A DNA stretch of 64,000 nt from Phreatobacter sp. (GTDB lineage Bacteria; Pseudomonadota; Alphaproteobacteria; Rhizobiales; Phreatobacteraceae), in contig NZ_JAUYFA010000070.1 of NCBI RefSeq assembly GCF_030691135.1, forward strand, positions 62,001 to 126,000. The letters are read 5' to 3'. The notes under the pieces are model-generated. The model made no database searches. It was not told where the DNA came from and saw nothing but the letters and a program-made list of their open reading frames with translations. This document shows positions 8,681 through 16,702 of this stretch, in pieces. Position 1 is the first letter of the stretch. Each line of letters starts with the position of its first letter. The translations under genes were made by a program, and so were the position numbers.

Positions 8681-9073
8681 GTGATCATCAACGACCCCGC
8701 CGTCCATGCCGAAGTGAGCGCCGCCTTCGCGACCTACGAACAGGCCCTGAACAGCAACGACGTGGCGGTGCTGGACATGCTGTTCTGGGTGTCGGAGCAC
8801 ACGATCCGCTATGGGATCGGCGAGAACCTCTACGGTCACGCCGAGATCGCGGCCTTCCGGTCGGCGCGTTCGCCGGTCGGGCTGGAACGTCGGATCGAGC
8901 GCACCGTGATCACGACCTACGGTCAGGACATGGCCACCGCCTCGACCCTGTTCCATCGCGCGAGCATGGGGCCGGAGAAGATCGGCAGGCAAATGCAGAC
9001 CTGGGCCCGGATGCCGGACGGATGGCGGGTGGTCGCCGCCCATGTCAGCGTCATCCCGACGCCCAAGGCCTGA
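8681..9073 (+). CDS. AtzH/HpxZ-like protein (SnoaL/DUF3225 fold)
   Basis: A 130-residue protein with the DUF3225/HpxZ pattern: [20 protein letters not shown], then [23 protein letters not shown] and the C-terminal WKV-like segment [16 protein letters not shown]. Family members are SnoaL-fold enzymes; AtzH of Pseudomonas removes an amide from 1,3-dicarboxyurea, and HpxZ is linked to oxalurate catabolism. It starts at GTG 8681 with CAGGAG upstream. Its presence two genes after the AtzG/AtzE pair completes the conserved triad. Confidence 0.8.
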   Translation: MIINDPAVHAEVSAAFATYEQALNSNDVAVLDMLFWVSEHTIRYGIGENLYGHAEIAAFRSARSPVGLERRIERTVITTYGQDMATASTLFHRASMGPEKIGRQMQTWARMPDGWRVVAAHVSVIPTPKA

Positions 9074-9187
9074 ACAGAACAGGCCGTCTCGGCCCTTCGG
9101 CACATTTACAGCCTGTCCTCGCATGCTAGCGTTCGCGTCACCGCGGCGTCCGAACCAACGGGCGCGCCCTGCATCCGAGGACACGCC

Positions 9188-10276
9188 ATGGATTCTTTCT
9201 CGCCCGCGCGCACCACCCGTTCCTGGCGTCTGAACGTCTCCTGCGATCCGCTGATCCTGACCGAGGAGCCGCGTCCCGTGCCGAAGGGCCGCGAGGTCCT
9301 GATGAAGGTCAGCCATTGCGGTGTCTGCCATTCGGATCTGCATATCCGCGAAGGCAAGTACAATATCGGCGGCGGCAAGAGCCTCGACCTCGCCCAGCGC
9401 GGCCTGAAGCTGCCGCTCACCCTCGGCCACGAAATCCTCGGCACGGTCGAGGCGGTCGGGCCGGACGTCACCACCGTGAAGCCGGGCGACCGGCGCCTGC
9501 TGCACACCTGGATCGGTTGCGGCGAGTGCCCGCTCTGCAAGTCCGGTGATGAAAACCTCTGCGCCCAGCCGCAATTCCTCGGCGTGCAGGCGCGCGGCGG
9601 CTTCGCCGACCACGTGCTGGTGCGTGACGAGGAGTTCCTCGTCGACGTCGACGGCCTCGATCCGGCGCTGGCGGCGACCTATGCCTGTTCCGGCGTGACC
9701 GTGTTCAGCGCCGTCAACAAGATCCGCCCGCATCGCGAAGGCGAGAAGATCGCCGTCTTCGGGATCGGCGGCCTCGGCCAGACGGCACTGCAACTCCTCA
9801 AGGCGCTGGGGATGGGGCCCGTCATCGCCATCGACCCCTCGCCGGAGAAGCGCAGGATCGCCGAGAGCATCGGTGTCGCGGCCACGCTTGACCCGAACGC
9901 CCCGGATGCGGCGAAACAGCTCGCCGCCTTCTCCGGCGGGAGGCTCGCCTCGGCGCTGGATTTCGTCGGCGGCGAGGACACGACGAGCCTCGCCATCAAC
10001 GGCCTGCGCAAGGGCGGACAGCTGGTCATCGTCGGCCTGTTCGGCGGCGAGCTGCGATATCCGCTGCCGTTCTTCCCGATGCGGGCGCTGACAGTGCGCG
10101 GCTCCTATGTCGGCTCGCTGAAGGAGTTGAAGGAATTCATCGCTCTCGTCCGCGAGGTGAAGCTGCCGCCGATCCCGATCGAGACGCGACCGATGAACCA
10201 GGTCAACCAAGCCCTGCATGATCTGGAAGCGGGCAAGGTCGCCGGCCGGATCGTGCTGGAAGCCGAGCCCGCCTGA
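9188..10276 (+). CDS. Zinc-dependent NAD(P) alcohol dehydrogenase
   Basis: A 362-residue medium-chain dehydrogenase. The catalytic zinc ligands are visible in CGVCHSD (about residue 45) and GHE (about 82), and the structural zinc site as four cysteines in CGECPLCKSGDENLC. The nucleotide-binding motif is GIGGLGQTALQLLKALG. It oxidises alcohols to aldehydes or ketones or runs the reverse reaction. A 30-residue insertion containing KYNIGGGKSLDL after the first zinc ligand is typical of one broad-specificity subfamily. ATG 9188 follows GAGGACACGCC. The next gene begins 16 bases after its stop, suggesting a shared transcript with the thiolase-fold gene. Confidence 0.9.
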   Translation: MDSFSPARTTRSWRLNVSCDPLILTEEPRPVPKGREVLMKVSHCGVCHSDLHIREGKYNIGGGKSLDLAQRGLKLPLTLGHEILGTVEAVGPDVTTVKPGDRRLLHTWIGCGECPLCKSGDENLCAQPQFLGVQARGGFADHVLVRDEEFLVDVDGLDPALAATYACSGVTVFSAVNKIRPHREGEKIAVFGIGGLGQTALQLLKALGMGPVIAIDPSPEKRRIAESIGVAATLDPNAPDAAKQLAAFSGGRLASALDFVGGEDTTSLAINGLRKGGQLVIVGLFGGELRYPLPFFPMRALTVRGSYVGSLKELKEFIALVREVKLPPIPIETRPMNQVNQALHDLEAGKVAGRIVLEAEPA

Positions 10277-10292
10277 CCTCGGCGCAGGGCGA

Positions 10293-11429
10293 ATGGCCTA
10301 TCTCACCGGCATCGCCGTCACGGCCTTCGGCAAGCATCCGGGACGCGGCCCCGTCGACCTGATGGAAGAGGCGGCGCTCGCTGCGCTTGCCGATGCGGCC
10401 CTGCCGCGGGAGGCCATCGACGGACTGATCTCCGGCTATGCCACCACCTATCCGCATCTGATGATGGGCACGGTGATGGCCGAGCGGCTCGCCATCCGGC
10501 CACGCCATGCCCATCAGGCGCAGGTCGGCGGCGCGACAGGGGCGGCGGCGATCATCCTCGCGCGACACCTGATCGCCGCTGGCGCCTGTCGCCACGTGCT
10601 CGTCGTCGGCGGCGAGAACCGGCTCACCGGGCAGAGCCGCGACGATGCGGTCAAGACGCTGGCCGGCGTCGGCCATCCCATCCACGAGGTGCCGCTGGGC
10701 GCCTCGATCCCGTCCTATTACGCGCTGGTCGCGGCGCGCTACCTGCACGAGACGGGTGCGAGCGAGGCGGACCTCGCCGAACTCGCGGTGCTGATGCGCC
10801 GCCATGCGGCGGATCACCCGGGCGCGCAGTTGAAAAAGCCGCTGACGGTGGACGAGGTTCTCGCCTCGAAACCGATCGCCACGCCGCTGAAGTTTCTCGA
10901 CTGCTGCCCGATCTCGGACGGCGCTGCCGCGGTCGTGGTCTCGGCTGAACCGGCGGGCGCGGCGGTGATCCGCCTCGCCGGCTGGGGCGAGGCGCATACC
11001 CACCAACATGTCTCGGAGATGCCGGACGACGTGGGGGTGGGGGCGAAGCTCGCCGCCGCGCAGGCCTTCGAGACGGCCGGGCGCAAGACGGCCGACATGC
11101 GCCTGCTCGGCCTCTACGACAGTTTCACCCCGACGCTGGCGATCTTCCTCGAGGCCTTCGGCTTCGCGCAGCCCGGCCGGGCGGGTATCGCCGCCCGGGA
11201 CGGGCGCTTCTCCCGCGACGGTGCGCTGCCGCTCAACCTCCATGGCGGGCTGATGTCCTTTGGCCATCCCGGCGTCGCGGGTTTTCTCGCCCATGTGGTG
11301 GAGGTCGTCAGGCAAATGCGTGGCGAGGCGGGTCGCCGGCAGGTGAAGGACGCGCCGCTGGCCTATTGTCATGCCGATGGCGGGGTCTTTTCCAGCCATG
11401 CCGGCCTCGTCCTGGAGCGGACGGCATGA
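10293..11429 (+). CDS. Thiolase-fold protein (SCP-x/Ltp2-like) lacking the nucleophilic cysteine
   Basis: A 378-residue thiolase-superfamily protein. The C-terminal half carries NLHGGLMSFGHPG with His325 and the HADGGVFSSHA motif of lipid-transfer-protein thiolases. At the position where true thiolases have the nucleophilic Cys, this protein reads VGGATGAAA (Gly79-Gly80-Ala81), so classical thiolysis is unlikely. It keeps GLYDSFTPT around Tyr275, the region that holds the catalytic Tyr in Ltp2-type retro-aldolases. Its gene overlaps the next, a DUF35 protein, by ATGA; Ltp2 and related enzymes need such a DUF35 partner. A role in side-chain cleavage or acyl-CoA aldol chemistry is inferred, not proven. 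Confidence 0.8.
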   Translation: MAYLTGIAVTAFGKHPGRGPVDLMEEAALAALADAALPREAIDGLISGYATTYPHLMMGTVMAERLAIRPRHAHQAQVGGATGAAAIILARHLIAAGACRHVLVVGGENRLTGQSRDDAVKTLAGVGHPIHEVPLGASIPSYYALVAARYLHETGASEADLAELAVLMRRHAADHPGAQLKKPLTVDEVLASKPIATPLKFLDCCPISDGAAAVVVSAEPAGAAVIRLAGWGEAHTHQHVSEMPDDVGVGAKLAAAQAFETAGRKTADMRLLGLYDSFTPTLAIFLEAFGFAQPGRAGIAARDGRFSRDGALPLNLHGGLMSFGHPGVAGFLAHVVEVVRQMRGEAGRRQVKDAPLAYCHADGGVFSSHAGLVLERTA

Positions 11430-11770
11430 GCGGCCCCCTGCTGCAGTCCTGCCGCGCCTGCGGCCATGTCTGGCAGTTCCGACGCGCCTGCTGTCCGGCC
11501 TGCGCCACCGCGGGGCCGGAGGCGGTCACGGCCGGGGGAGGGGGCACGGTCTGGTCGGTGACGACGGTGCTGCGCGCCCCGCTCCCCGAGCTCGACGTCC
11601 CCGGCGGCTATGGCATCGCCCTCGTCACGCTGGACGAGGGCCCGCGGATCATGTGCCGGAGTGAGGCGGGCCTGGCGATCGGCGACCGGGTCCAGGTGGC
11701 CGTGGAGGATGACGGGATGCCGCGCGCCGTCCGCGCCGGGTCAGAACTTGAAGACGCTTGCGGCGGCTGA
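11426..11770 (+). CDS. DUF35 OB-fold/zinc-ribbon partner of the thiolase-fold protein
   Basis: A 114-residue protein with a rubredoxin-like zinc ribbon at the N-terminus (CRACG at residues 9-13 and CCPAC at about 21-25) and an OB-fold with the GTVWSVTTVLRAP and YGIALVTLDEGPR segments. DUF35 proteins bind acyl-CoA and form complexes with thiolase-fold partners such as Ltp2 or HMG-CoA synthase. Its ATG overlaps the stop of the upstream gene (ATGA, 11426-11429), which implies translational coupling. Its last 30 bases overlap the tail of the convergent DUF1192 gene. Confidence 0.85.
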   Translation: MSGPLLQSCRACGHVWQFRRACCPACATAGPEAVTAGGGGTVWSVTTVLRAPLPELDVPGGYGIALVTLDEGPRIMCRSEAGLAIGDRVQVAVEDDGMPRAVRAGSELEDACGG

Positions 11771-11932
11771 CTTGCTGGCCTCCTTGGCGCCCATATCCAT
11801 CTCCAGCCGGGCGATCTCGATCTTCAGCAGGGCGATGCGTTCGGCGAGTTCGTGCACCGACAGGGCCGAGAGATCCTGTCCCAGGACATGGGCGGGCGGC
11901 TTCGGGCGCGGCTTCAGATCGTCGTCGAACAT
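11741..11932 (-). CDS. DUF1192 domain small protein
   Basis: A 63-residue protein starting FDDDLKPRPKP and containing LSALSVHELAERIALLKIEI, the DUF1192 signature, with a short coiled coil and a C-terminus ending VFKF. The function is unknown. ATG 11932 is chosen because it follows GAGGAGGCCCTG and begins the conserved block. It is divergent from the quinone oxidoreductase gene (84 bases apart), an arrangement common in this order (family knowledge). Confidence 0.8.
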   Translation of the reverse strand: MFDDDLKPRPKPPAHVLGQDLSALSVHELAERIALLKIEIARLEMDMGAKEASKSAAASVFKF

Positions 11933-12016
11933 CAGGGCCTCCTCCTCGCGGACTGGCATTGCCTTTGAACGAAGGCTACACCGTCTCACCCCTCGCTGTC
12001 GAAACCGGACGATCTC

Positions 12017-13015
12017 ATGACCGCTGTTCCCCCGACCATGACCGCCATCGCCATTCCCGTTCCCGGCGGCCCCGAGGCCCTGGTGCCGGAGACGCGGCCG
12101 GTTCCCGTGCCGGGGGCAGGCGAGGTGCTGGTGAAGATCGCCGCGGCCGGCGTCAACCGGCCCGACGTGCTGCAGCGCGCCGGCGGCTATCCGCCGCCGA
12201 AGGGCGCCTCCGACATTCCCGGCCTCGAATTTGCCGGCGAGGTCGTCGCCTGCGGCGAAGGCGTGACCCGCTTCAAGGCCGGCGACCTGGTCTGCGCTCT
12301 CGTCTCAGGCGGGGGCTATGCCGAATATGCCGTCGTCCACGAGAGCAATGCGCTGCCGGTCCCGGCCGGGCTCTCCCTGGTCGAGGCGGCGGGCATCCCC
12401 GAGACCTTCTTCACGGTCTGGTCCAATGTCTTCGACCGCGGCGGCTTGAAGGCCGGCGAGACCATCCTGATCCATGGCGGCACGTCGGGCATCGGCGTCA
12501 CCGCGATCCAGCTCGCCAAGGCCTTCGGCTCCACCGTCATCACTACGGCGGGGTCGGACGAGAAATGCGCGGCGGCGAAGGCGCTCGGCGCCGATCATGC
12601 GATCAACTACCGCACGACCGATTTCACCGCCGCGGTGAACGAGATCACGGCCAAGCGCGGCGCCCATCTCATCCTCGACATGGTCGGCGGCGACTATGTG
12701 CAGAAGAACCTCGACTGCGTGGCGGCGGACGGGCGCATCGTGCAGATCGCCTTCCTGCACGGTTCGGAGATCAAGGTGGACATCCGCTGGATCATGCTGA
12801 AGCGCGTCACCTTCACCGGCTCGACGCTGCGCATCCGCGACATCGCCTTCAAGGCGGCGCTGGCCGACGCGCTGAAGGCGAAGGTCTGGCCGCTGCTGGA
12901 GAGCGGCAAGGTCAAGGTGGTGATGGATTCCACCTTTCCCCTGGTCGAGGTGTCCAAGGCCCATGCCCGGATGGAGGGCAGCACCCATATCGGCAAGATC
13001 GTGCTGACGGTGTAA
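12017..13015 (+). CDS. NAD(P)H-quinone oxidoreductase, PIG3/QorA family
   Basis: A 332-residue zinc-free medium-chain dehydrogenase. The start MTAIAIPVPGGPEALV with VNRPDVLQRAGGYPPPKGAS and the cofactor motif HGGTSGIGVTAIQLAKAFG identify the quinone oxidoreductase (PIG3-like) group, which passes electrons from NADPH to quinones or other enone-containing compounds. No structural zinc cysteines are present. It starts at ATG 12017, or at the internal ATG 12038. It is followed by an inverted-repeat element that separates it from the convergent dihydropyrimidinase gene. Confidence 0.88.
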   Translation: MTAVPPTMTAIAIPVPGGPEALVPETRPVPVPGAGEVLVKIAAAGVNRPDVLQRAGGYPPPKGASDIPGLEFAGEVVACGEGVTRFKAGDLVCALVSGGGYAEYAVVHESNALPVPAGLSLVEAAGIPETFFTVWSNVFDRGGLKAGETILIHGGTSGIGVTAIQLAKAFGSTVITTAGSDEKCAAAKALGADHAINYRTTDFTAAVNEITAKRGAHLILDMVGGDYVQKNLDCVAADGRIVQIAFLHGSEIKVDIRWIMLKRVTFTGSTLRIRDIAFKAALADALKAKVWPLLESGKVKVVMDSTFPLVEVSKAHARMEGSTHIGKIVLTV

Positions 13016-13045
13016 AGGGGCGTTCGGAGGACTTGCACCGCGCAC

Positions 13046-13237
13046 GTGCGTCCTTCGAGGCTCGCCACCGGACGATGCTGACGCATCTCCGGGAGCTCGC
13101 ACCTCAGGAGGAGGTGGGTGGTGTATTGCACCTCGGCTCCATGAAGCTGAACGGTCGAGCTGCGTTCGGCGCTGATGCCAGCCACCACCGCCTCATCCTG
13201 AGGTGCGAGCCCGAAGGGCGAGCCTCGAAGGGCGCAC
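13046..13237. repeat. Pair of inverted intergenic repeat copies between convergent genes
   Basis: Two copies of an intergenic palindromic element face each other. The 21-base outer arm at 13046-13066 is the reverse complement of 13217-13237 with one mismatch. The inner 20-base arm at 13095-13114 is the reverse complement of 13191-13210 with one mismatch. The motif 'CTCATCCTGAGGTGCGAGC ... CGAGCCTCGAAGG' resembles the dispersed intergenic repeats common in rhizobial relatives. As RNA it could fold into one long hairpin and act as a bidirectional transcription barrier. Confidence 0.75.
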
Positions 13238-13274
13238 TTGCCCGATGCAACGTTCCCTCGTGGCGTGAGTGCCC

Positions 13275-14699
13275 TCACGCCCCCGCGGGAAGCGCGTAGG
13301 GGCTCTTGTCGCGGGCGAGGAAGGAGCCGGCGCCCATGGCGCCGACGACCTTGCCCTCTTCGACGATGGTCTTGCCCCTGGCGATGGTCATGACCGGCCA
13401 GCCGGTGACGGCAAAGCCCTCCCAGGGGGTGTAGTCCGACCCGTGGTGGAGGATCTCCTGGCGGATCGTCTCCTTGCGGTTCGGATCCCACAGGACGATG
13501 TCGGCATCGGAGCCGACGGCGATCGTGCCCTTCTTCGGGTAGAGACCGTAGAGCTTGGCGTGGTTGGTGGAGGTCAGCGCGACGAATTCGTTCATGGTGA
13601 TGCGGCCCTTGGCGACGCCCTCGGACCAGAACACCGGCAGGCGCGTTTCGACGCCGGGAAGGCCGTTCGGAACCCATTTGAACGAGGTCCGGCCCTTGTC
13701 GTTCAGCTTGCCGCGCGGGCTGTCGTAGAAGAACGGGCAGTGGTCGGAGGAGAAGGTCTGGAAGACGCCCTGCTTGATCCCCTCCCAGATCGCCTGCTGG
13801 CTGTCGGTATCGCGCGGCGGCGGCGAGCAGACATATTTCGAGCCCGACATATCCATGTTCAGGCCCTTCATGTCGTCCTCGGTGAGGGTGATATATTGCG
13901 GGCAGGTCTCGGCATAGACCTTGAGGCCGCGCTGGCGGGCCCAGCGGATCTGCTCCATCGCCTCGCGCCCCGAGACGTGGACGATCATGATCGGCACGTC
14001 GAGCAGCTCGGCATGGCTGATGGCGCGGTGGGTGGCCTCGCGCTCGATCACCTGCGGCCGCGACGGACCATGATAATAGGGCGCCGTCTTGCCAGCCGCT
14101 TCCAGCCGCTCGGTCAGGAACTTGATGTTGTCGTAGCCCTCGGCATGGACCATCACCAGCGCCTGCTCGCGGCGCGCCACCTCGAAGACCTCGAGCAGCT
14201 GTCGGTCGGAGAGGACGAGGTCGTCATAGGTCATGAAGACCTTGAACGAGGTGCAGCCGTCGGCGAAGAGCGCCGGCAGTTCCTGGTTGAGGACCGTCGG
14301 CGTCGGGTCGGAGACGACGAGGTGGAAGCCGTAGTCGATATAGGCCTTGCCCTCGGCCTTGCGGTGATAGTCGCTGACGCAGGCGCGCAGGGATTCGCCC
14401 TTCACCTGCATGGCGAAGGGGATGATCGTGGTGTTGCCGCCGGCCGCGGCCGAGCGCGTGCCGCTCTCGAAACCGTCGGCCATGGTGATGTCGGGCCCCG
14501 AGGGCTGGTCGAGATGGACGTGGCTGTCGATGCCGCCGGGCATGACGAGAAGGCCCGAGGCGTCGATCATGCGGGCGGCCTCGGTGATGTTCTCGGCCAG
14601 CAGCGCCACCTTGCCGTTCCTGATGCCGACGTCGCAGCGGATCGTGTCGGAAGCCGTGACGACGGTGCCGCCGCGGATGGCGAGGTCGAGATCGAGCAT
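13275..14699 (-). CDS. hydA: Dihydropyrimidinase (D-hydantoinase)
   Basis: A 474-residue cyclic amidohydrolase that opens dihydrouracil, dihydrothymine or hydantoin rings in reductive pyrimidine catabolism. All metal ligands can be seen: HVHLDQP near residue 57, the carboxylated Lys in SFKVFMTYDD near 158, HAEGYD, VHVSG and the Asp of SDHCPFF. Length matches the family. The ATG at 14699 is preceded by a CCTCTC (GAGAGG) ribosome site. No preA/preT or beta-ureidopropionase neighbours are present, so the rest of the pathway must be elsewhere. Upstream lies the CtrA-box intergenic region. Confidence 0.92.
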   Translation of the reverse strand: MLDLDLAIRGGTVVTASDTIRCDVGIRNGKVALLAENITEAARMIDASGLLVMPGGIDSHVHLDQPSGPDITMADGFESGTRSAAAGGNTTIIPFAMQVKGESLRACVSDYHRKAEGKAYIDYGFHLVVSDPTPTVLNQELPALFADGCTSFKVFMTYDDLVLSDRQLLEVFEVARREQALVMVHAEGYDNIKFLTERLEAAGKTAPYYHGPSRPQVIEREATHRAISHAELLDVPIMIVHVSGREAMEQIRWARQRGLKVYAETCPQYITLTEDDMKGLNMDMSGSKYVCSPPPRDTDSQQAIWEGIKQGVFQTFSSDHCPFFYDSPRGKLNDKGRTSFKWVPNGLPGVETRLPVFWSEGVAKGRITMNEFVALTSTNHAKLYGLYPKKGTIAVGSDADIVLWDPNRKETIRQEILHHGSDYTPWEGFAVTGWPVMTIARGKTIVEEGKVVGAMGAGSFLARDKSPYALPAGA

Positions 14700-14835
14700 G
14701 AGAGGGTTCCCCGGACAGGTCTGGAAGGCAGCAGGATGCCCTGCCGACGCACCGCATTTTCAGCCGCCCGTCAAGCCCGCGCCGGCGCGTCCCGGTTCAC
14801 CGGGCGGCGGCCCGCCGGCTCTGTTGCAACGCGAA

Positions 14836-14876
14836 GAATCGGCGCCTGCAACGGGCGAGGTTAACCGGGGGTTAAC
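14836..14876 (+). promoter_or_regulatory. GANTC site and perfect CtrA box
   Basis: TTAA-CCGGGGG-TTAAC at 14861-14876 is an exact match to the CtrA box (TTAA-N7-TTAAC), the binding site of the cell-cycle master regulator CtrA. GAATC at 14836-14840 is a CcrM methylation site of the GANTC type. The box is 23-35 bases before the predicted small RNA and about 365 bases before rcdA, and about 160 bases upstream of hydA on the other strand. Confidence 0.75.
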
Positions 14877-14896
14877 CTTTCTCCTTTAACAAGAAA

Positions 14897-14991
14897 ATCG
14901 TTCAGTTCGCTGGACGCGAGTGGCTCCTGTCCACTCTGTTTGACGCCTCCCTGTATTCCACTTCAAGGCCGCCTTCGGGCGGCCTTTTTTT
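14897..14991 (+). ncRNA. Candidate small regulatory RNA with three stem-loops, CtrA-linked
   Basis: There is no coding frame here, but the sequence has the full anatomy of a trans-acting small RNA. Stem-loop 1 is at 14899-14916 (7 bp, UUCG tetraloop). Stem-loop 2 is at 14918-14936 (6 bp, loop CUCCUGU). A pyrimidine-rich single-stranded stretch with GCCUCCCUG follows, then a perfect 9-bp terminator at 14965-14986 with a T-run. The two CUCC-type motifs could pair with ribosome-binding sites, as in AbcR- or CuckooRNA-type sRNAs. The start near 14897 is guessed from TTTAAC (14885-14890) downstream of the perfect CtrA box. It may belong to a known rhizobial family such as EcpR1 or be new; this was not tested. 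Confidence 0.6.
14965..14991 (+). terminator. Strong Rho-independent terminator of the candidate small RNA
   Basis: AAGGCCGCC pairs perfectly with GGCGGCCTT around a TTCG loop (14965-14986) and runs into seven T residues. No protein gene ends upstream on this strand for nearly two kilobases, so it terminates a non-coding transcript. Confidence 0.85.
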
Positions 14992-15241
14992 CACGCCGAT
15001 CGGGGCTGTCTAGGCTCCCTCGCCGGTGCGGCAAATTCAGCCTTGGCACGGCCTTGATTTCATCGTCTCATCGCTTCCGTCGGCTGCGCCGTGTCCCGTT
15101 GCGGGACGGAACGGACTGGCACCGGCCTTGCTGCATCAGATCCGAGACCGCATTTCCACCGCCGTTTACCTTTCCTTAAGCAAACGCTTTACGCGGCGCG
15201 AGGACGGCGGCACACACGGGTTCTGAGGGAGTTTTAGCGTG

Positions 15242-15772
15242 ATGTCGCATGAGAGCGTTTCGCCGATCGCCGAGCCGACCGTCGCCTTCGGGGCGCGGCT
15301 CGCCAGCTCCCCCGCCTTCAAGGAGCTTTTCCGCGACGGCATGGGCCTCGTGGAAGAGACGGCGGCCTATCTCGACGGCCCCGGACGCGAGGAAAGCCGC
15401 GCCCTCGACCGCGGGCCGGCTCTCGCCTATGCGACCGAGAGCATGCGCCTGACGACCCGCCTGATGCAGCTCGCCTCCTGGCTGCTTCTGCAGCGCGCCG
15501 TCAACGAGGGCGAACTGACCCAGGAACAGGCGGCGCTGGAAAAGTCCAAGGTTCGTCTGTCGTCGGTCGGAGCGCCGACGCCGCTGTCGGTCATCGAGGA
15601 ACTGCCCGAGGCGCTCGGCAGGCTGATCGGCAAGGCCATGCGGCTGCAGGAGCGGATCATCCATATCGACCGCCTGCTGTTTACCCCGCAGCGCGATGCG
15701 GTCGACGCTCCGGTCAACGCCATTTCCAGCCAGATCGACCTCCTGACGAACGCCTTCGGCAAGCGGCGCTGA
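15242..15772 (+). CDS. rcdA: DUF1465 protein, RcdA-type protease adaptor
   Basis: A 176-residue helical protein of the DUF1465 family, whose founding member RcdA helps deliver the cell-cycle regulator CtrA to the ClpXP protease. The pattern FGARLASSPAFKELFRDGMG at the N-terminus and the DRGPALAYATESMRLTTRLM segment are typical; the C-terminus carries ISSQIDLLTNAFGKRR. ATG 15242 directly follows a GTG at 15239 that could also serve. The promoter region has a one-mismatch CtrA box (GTTTA-N7-TTAA, 15164-15179), which fits the known control of rcdA by CtrA. The upstream intergenic region also holds the candidate small RNA. Confidence 0.8.
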   Translation: MSHESVSPIAEPTVAFGARLASSPAFKELFRDGMGLVEETAAYLDGPGREESRALDRGPALAYATESMRLTTRLMQLASWLLLQRAVNEGELTQEQAALEKSKVRLSSVGAPTPLSVIEELPEALGRLIGKAMRLQERIIHIDRLLFTPQRDAVDAPVNAISSQIDLLTNAFGKRR

Positions 15773-15900
15773 TCGCGGCCGGCCGCGCTGGATTTCGCGG
15801 CCCCGCCCGCCTATAAGTCGCGCCGACCTGTAGCCGGCGCTGAGCGCGGCGCGTGAATGCCTGCGCCCCGACACCGGCTGACCACCGCCGAGAGGGGCAT

Positions 15901-16647
15901 ATGGCCGGCCATTCACAGTTCAAGAACATCATGCACCGCAAGGGCCGCCAGGATGCGGCCCGCTCCAAGCTGTTCGGCAAGCTGGCGCGCGAGATCACGG
16001 TGGCGGCCAAGATGGGCCAGCCCGACCCGGCCATGAACCCGCGCCTGCGCGCCGCGATCCTCGCCGCCCGCGCCGAGAACATGACCAAGGACACGATCCA
16101 GCGCGCCATCAACAAGGCGACCGCCGGAGACGCGGAGAACTACGACGAGATCCGCTACGAGGGCTACGGCCCGGGCGGGGTCGCCGTCATCGTCGAGGCG
16201 CTGACCGACAACCGCAACCGCACCGCTTCCGAAGTGCGCTCCTTCTTCACCAAGTCGGGCGGCAACCTGGCCGAGACCGGTGCGGTCTCCTTCATGTTCG
16301 ACCGGGTCGGCAGCATCGAATTCTCCGCAGACAAGGCCTCGCCCGACGACATGCTCGAGGCGGCGATCGAGGCGGGCGCGGAGGACGTCGCCTCCTCCGA
16401 GGCCGGCCACGAGATCACCACCGCCGCCGATGCCCTCGCCGAGGTGGCCAAAGCGCTGGAGGCGAAGTTCGGCGAGCCGAACAAGACGGCGCTGACCTGG
16501 AAGCCGCAGACCAATGTCGCCGTCGACGACGAGACGGGCGAGAAACTGCTTCGCCTGATGGACAATCTTGACGAGAACGACGACGTGCAGAACGTCTACT
16601 CGAACTTCGAACTCTCCGACGCGCTCATGGCGAAGATGGGCGGCTGA
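15901..16647 (+). CDS. yebC: YebC/PmpR-family protein
   Basis: A 248-residue member of the YebC/TACO1 family: [20 protein letters not shown] at the start, then [14 protein letters not shown] and [11 protein letters not shown]. Family members have been described as DNA-binding regulators and more recently as factors that relieve ribosome stalling at proline stretches. ATG 15901 follows GAGAGGGGCAT. In many proteobacteria yebC lies directly before ruvC; here ruvC is 2.5 kb downstream, with a permease and a GlxA/rhodanese pair in between. Confidence 0.95.
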   Translation: MAGHSQFKNIMHRKGRQDAARSKLFGKLAREITVAAKMGQPDPAMNPRLRAAILAARAENMTKDTIQRAINKATAGDAENYDEIRYEGYGPGGVAVIVEALTDNRNRTASEVRSFFTKSGGNLAETGAVSFMFDRVGSIEFSADKASPDDMLEAAIEAGAEDVASSEAGHEITTAADALAEVAKALEAKFGEPNKTALTWKPQTNVAVDDETGEKLLRLMDNLDENDDVQNVYSNFELSDALMAKMGG

Positions 16648-16702
16648 CCCCTCGTTGCGCTCGCGAGCGGTGCCCTCATCCGGGACGCGCAGCGCGCCCG
16701 CC

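Noticed and set aside
6917-10219. A very long open frame (about 1100 codons) on the minus strand
   Set aside because: It is antisense to the amidase, AtzH and alcohol dehydrogenase genes, is Arg/His/Gly-rich low-complexity sequence and has no family features; such long antisense frames are expected at high GC.
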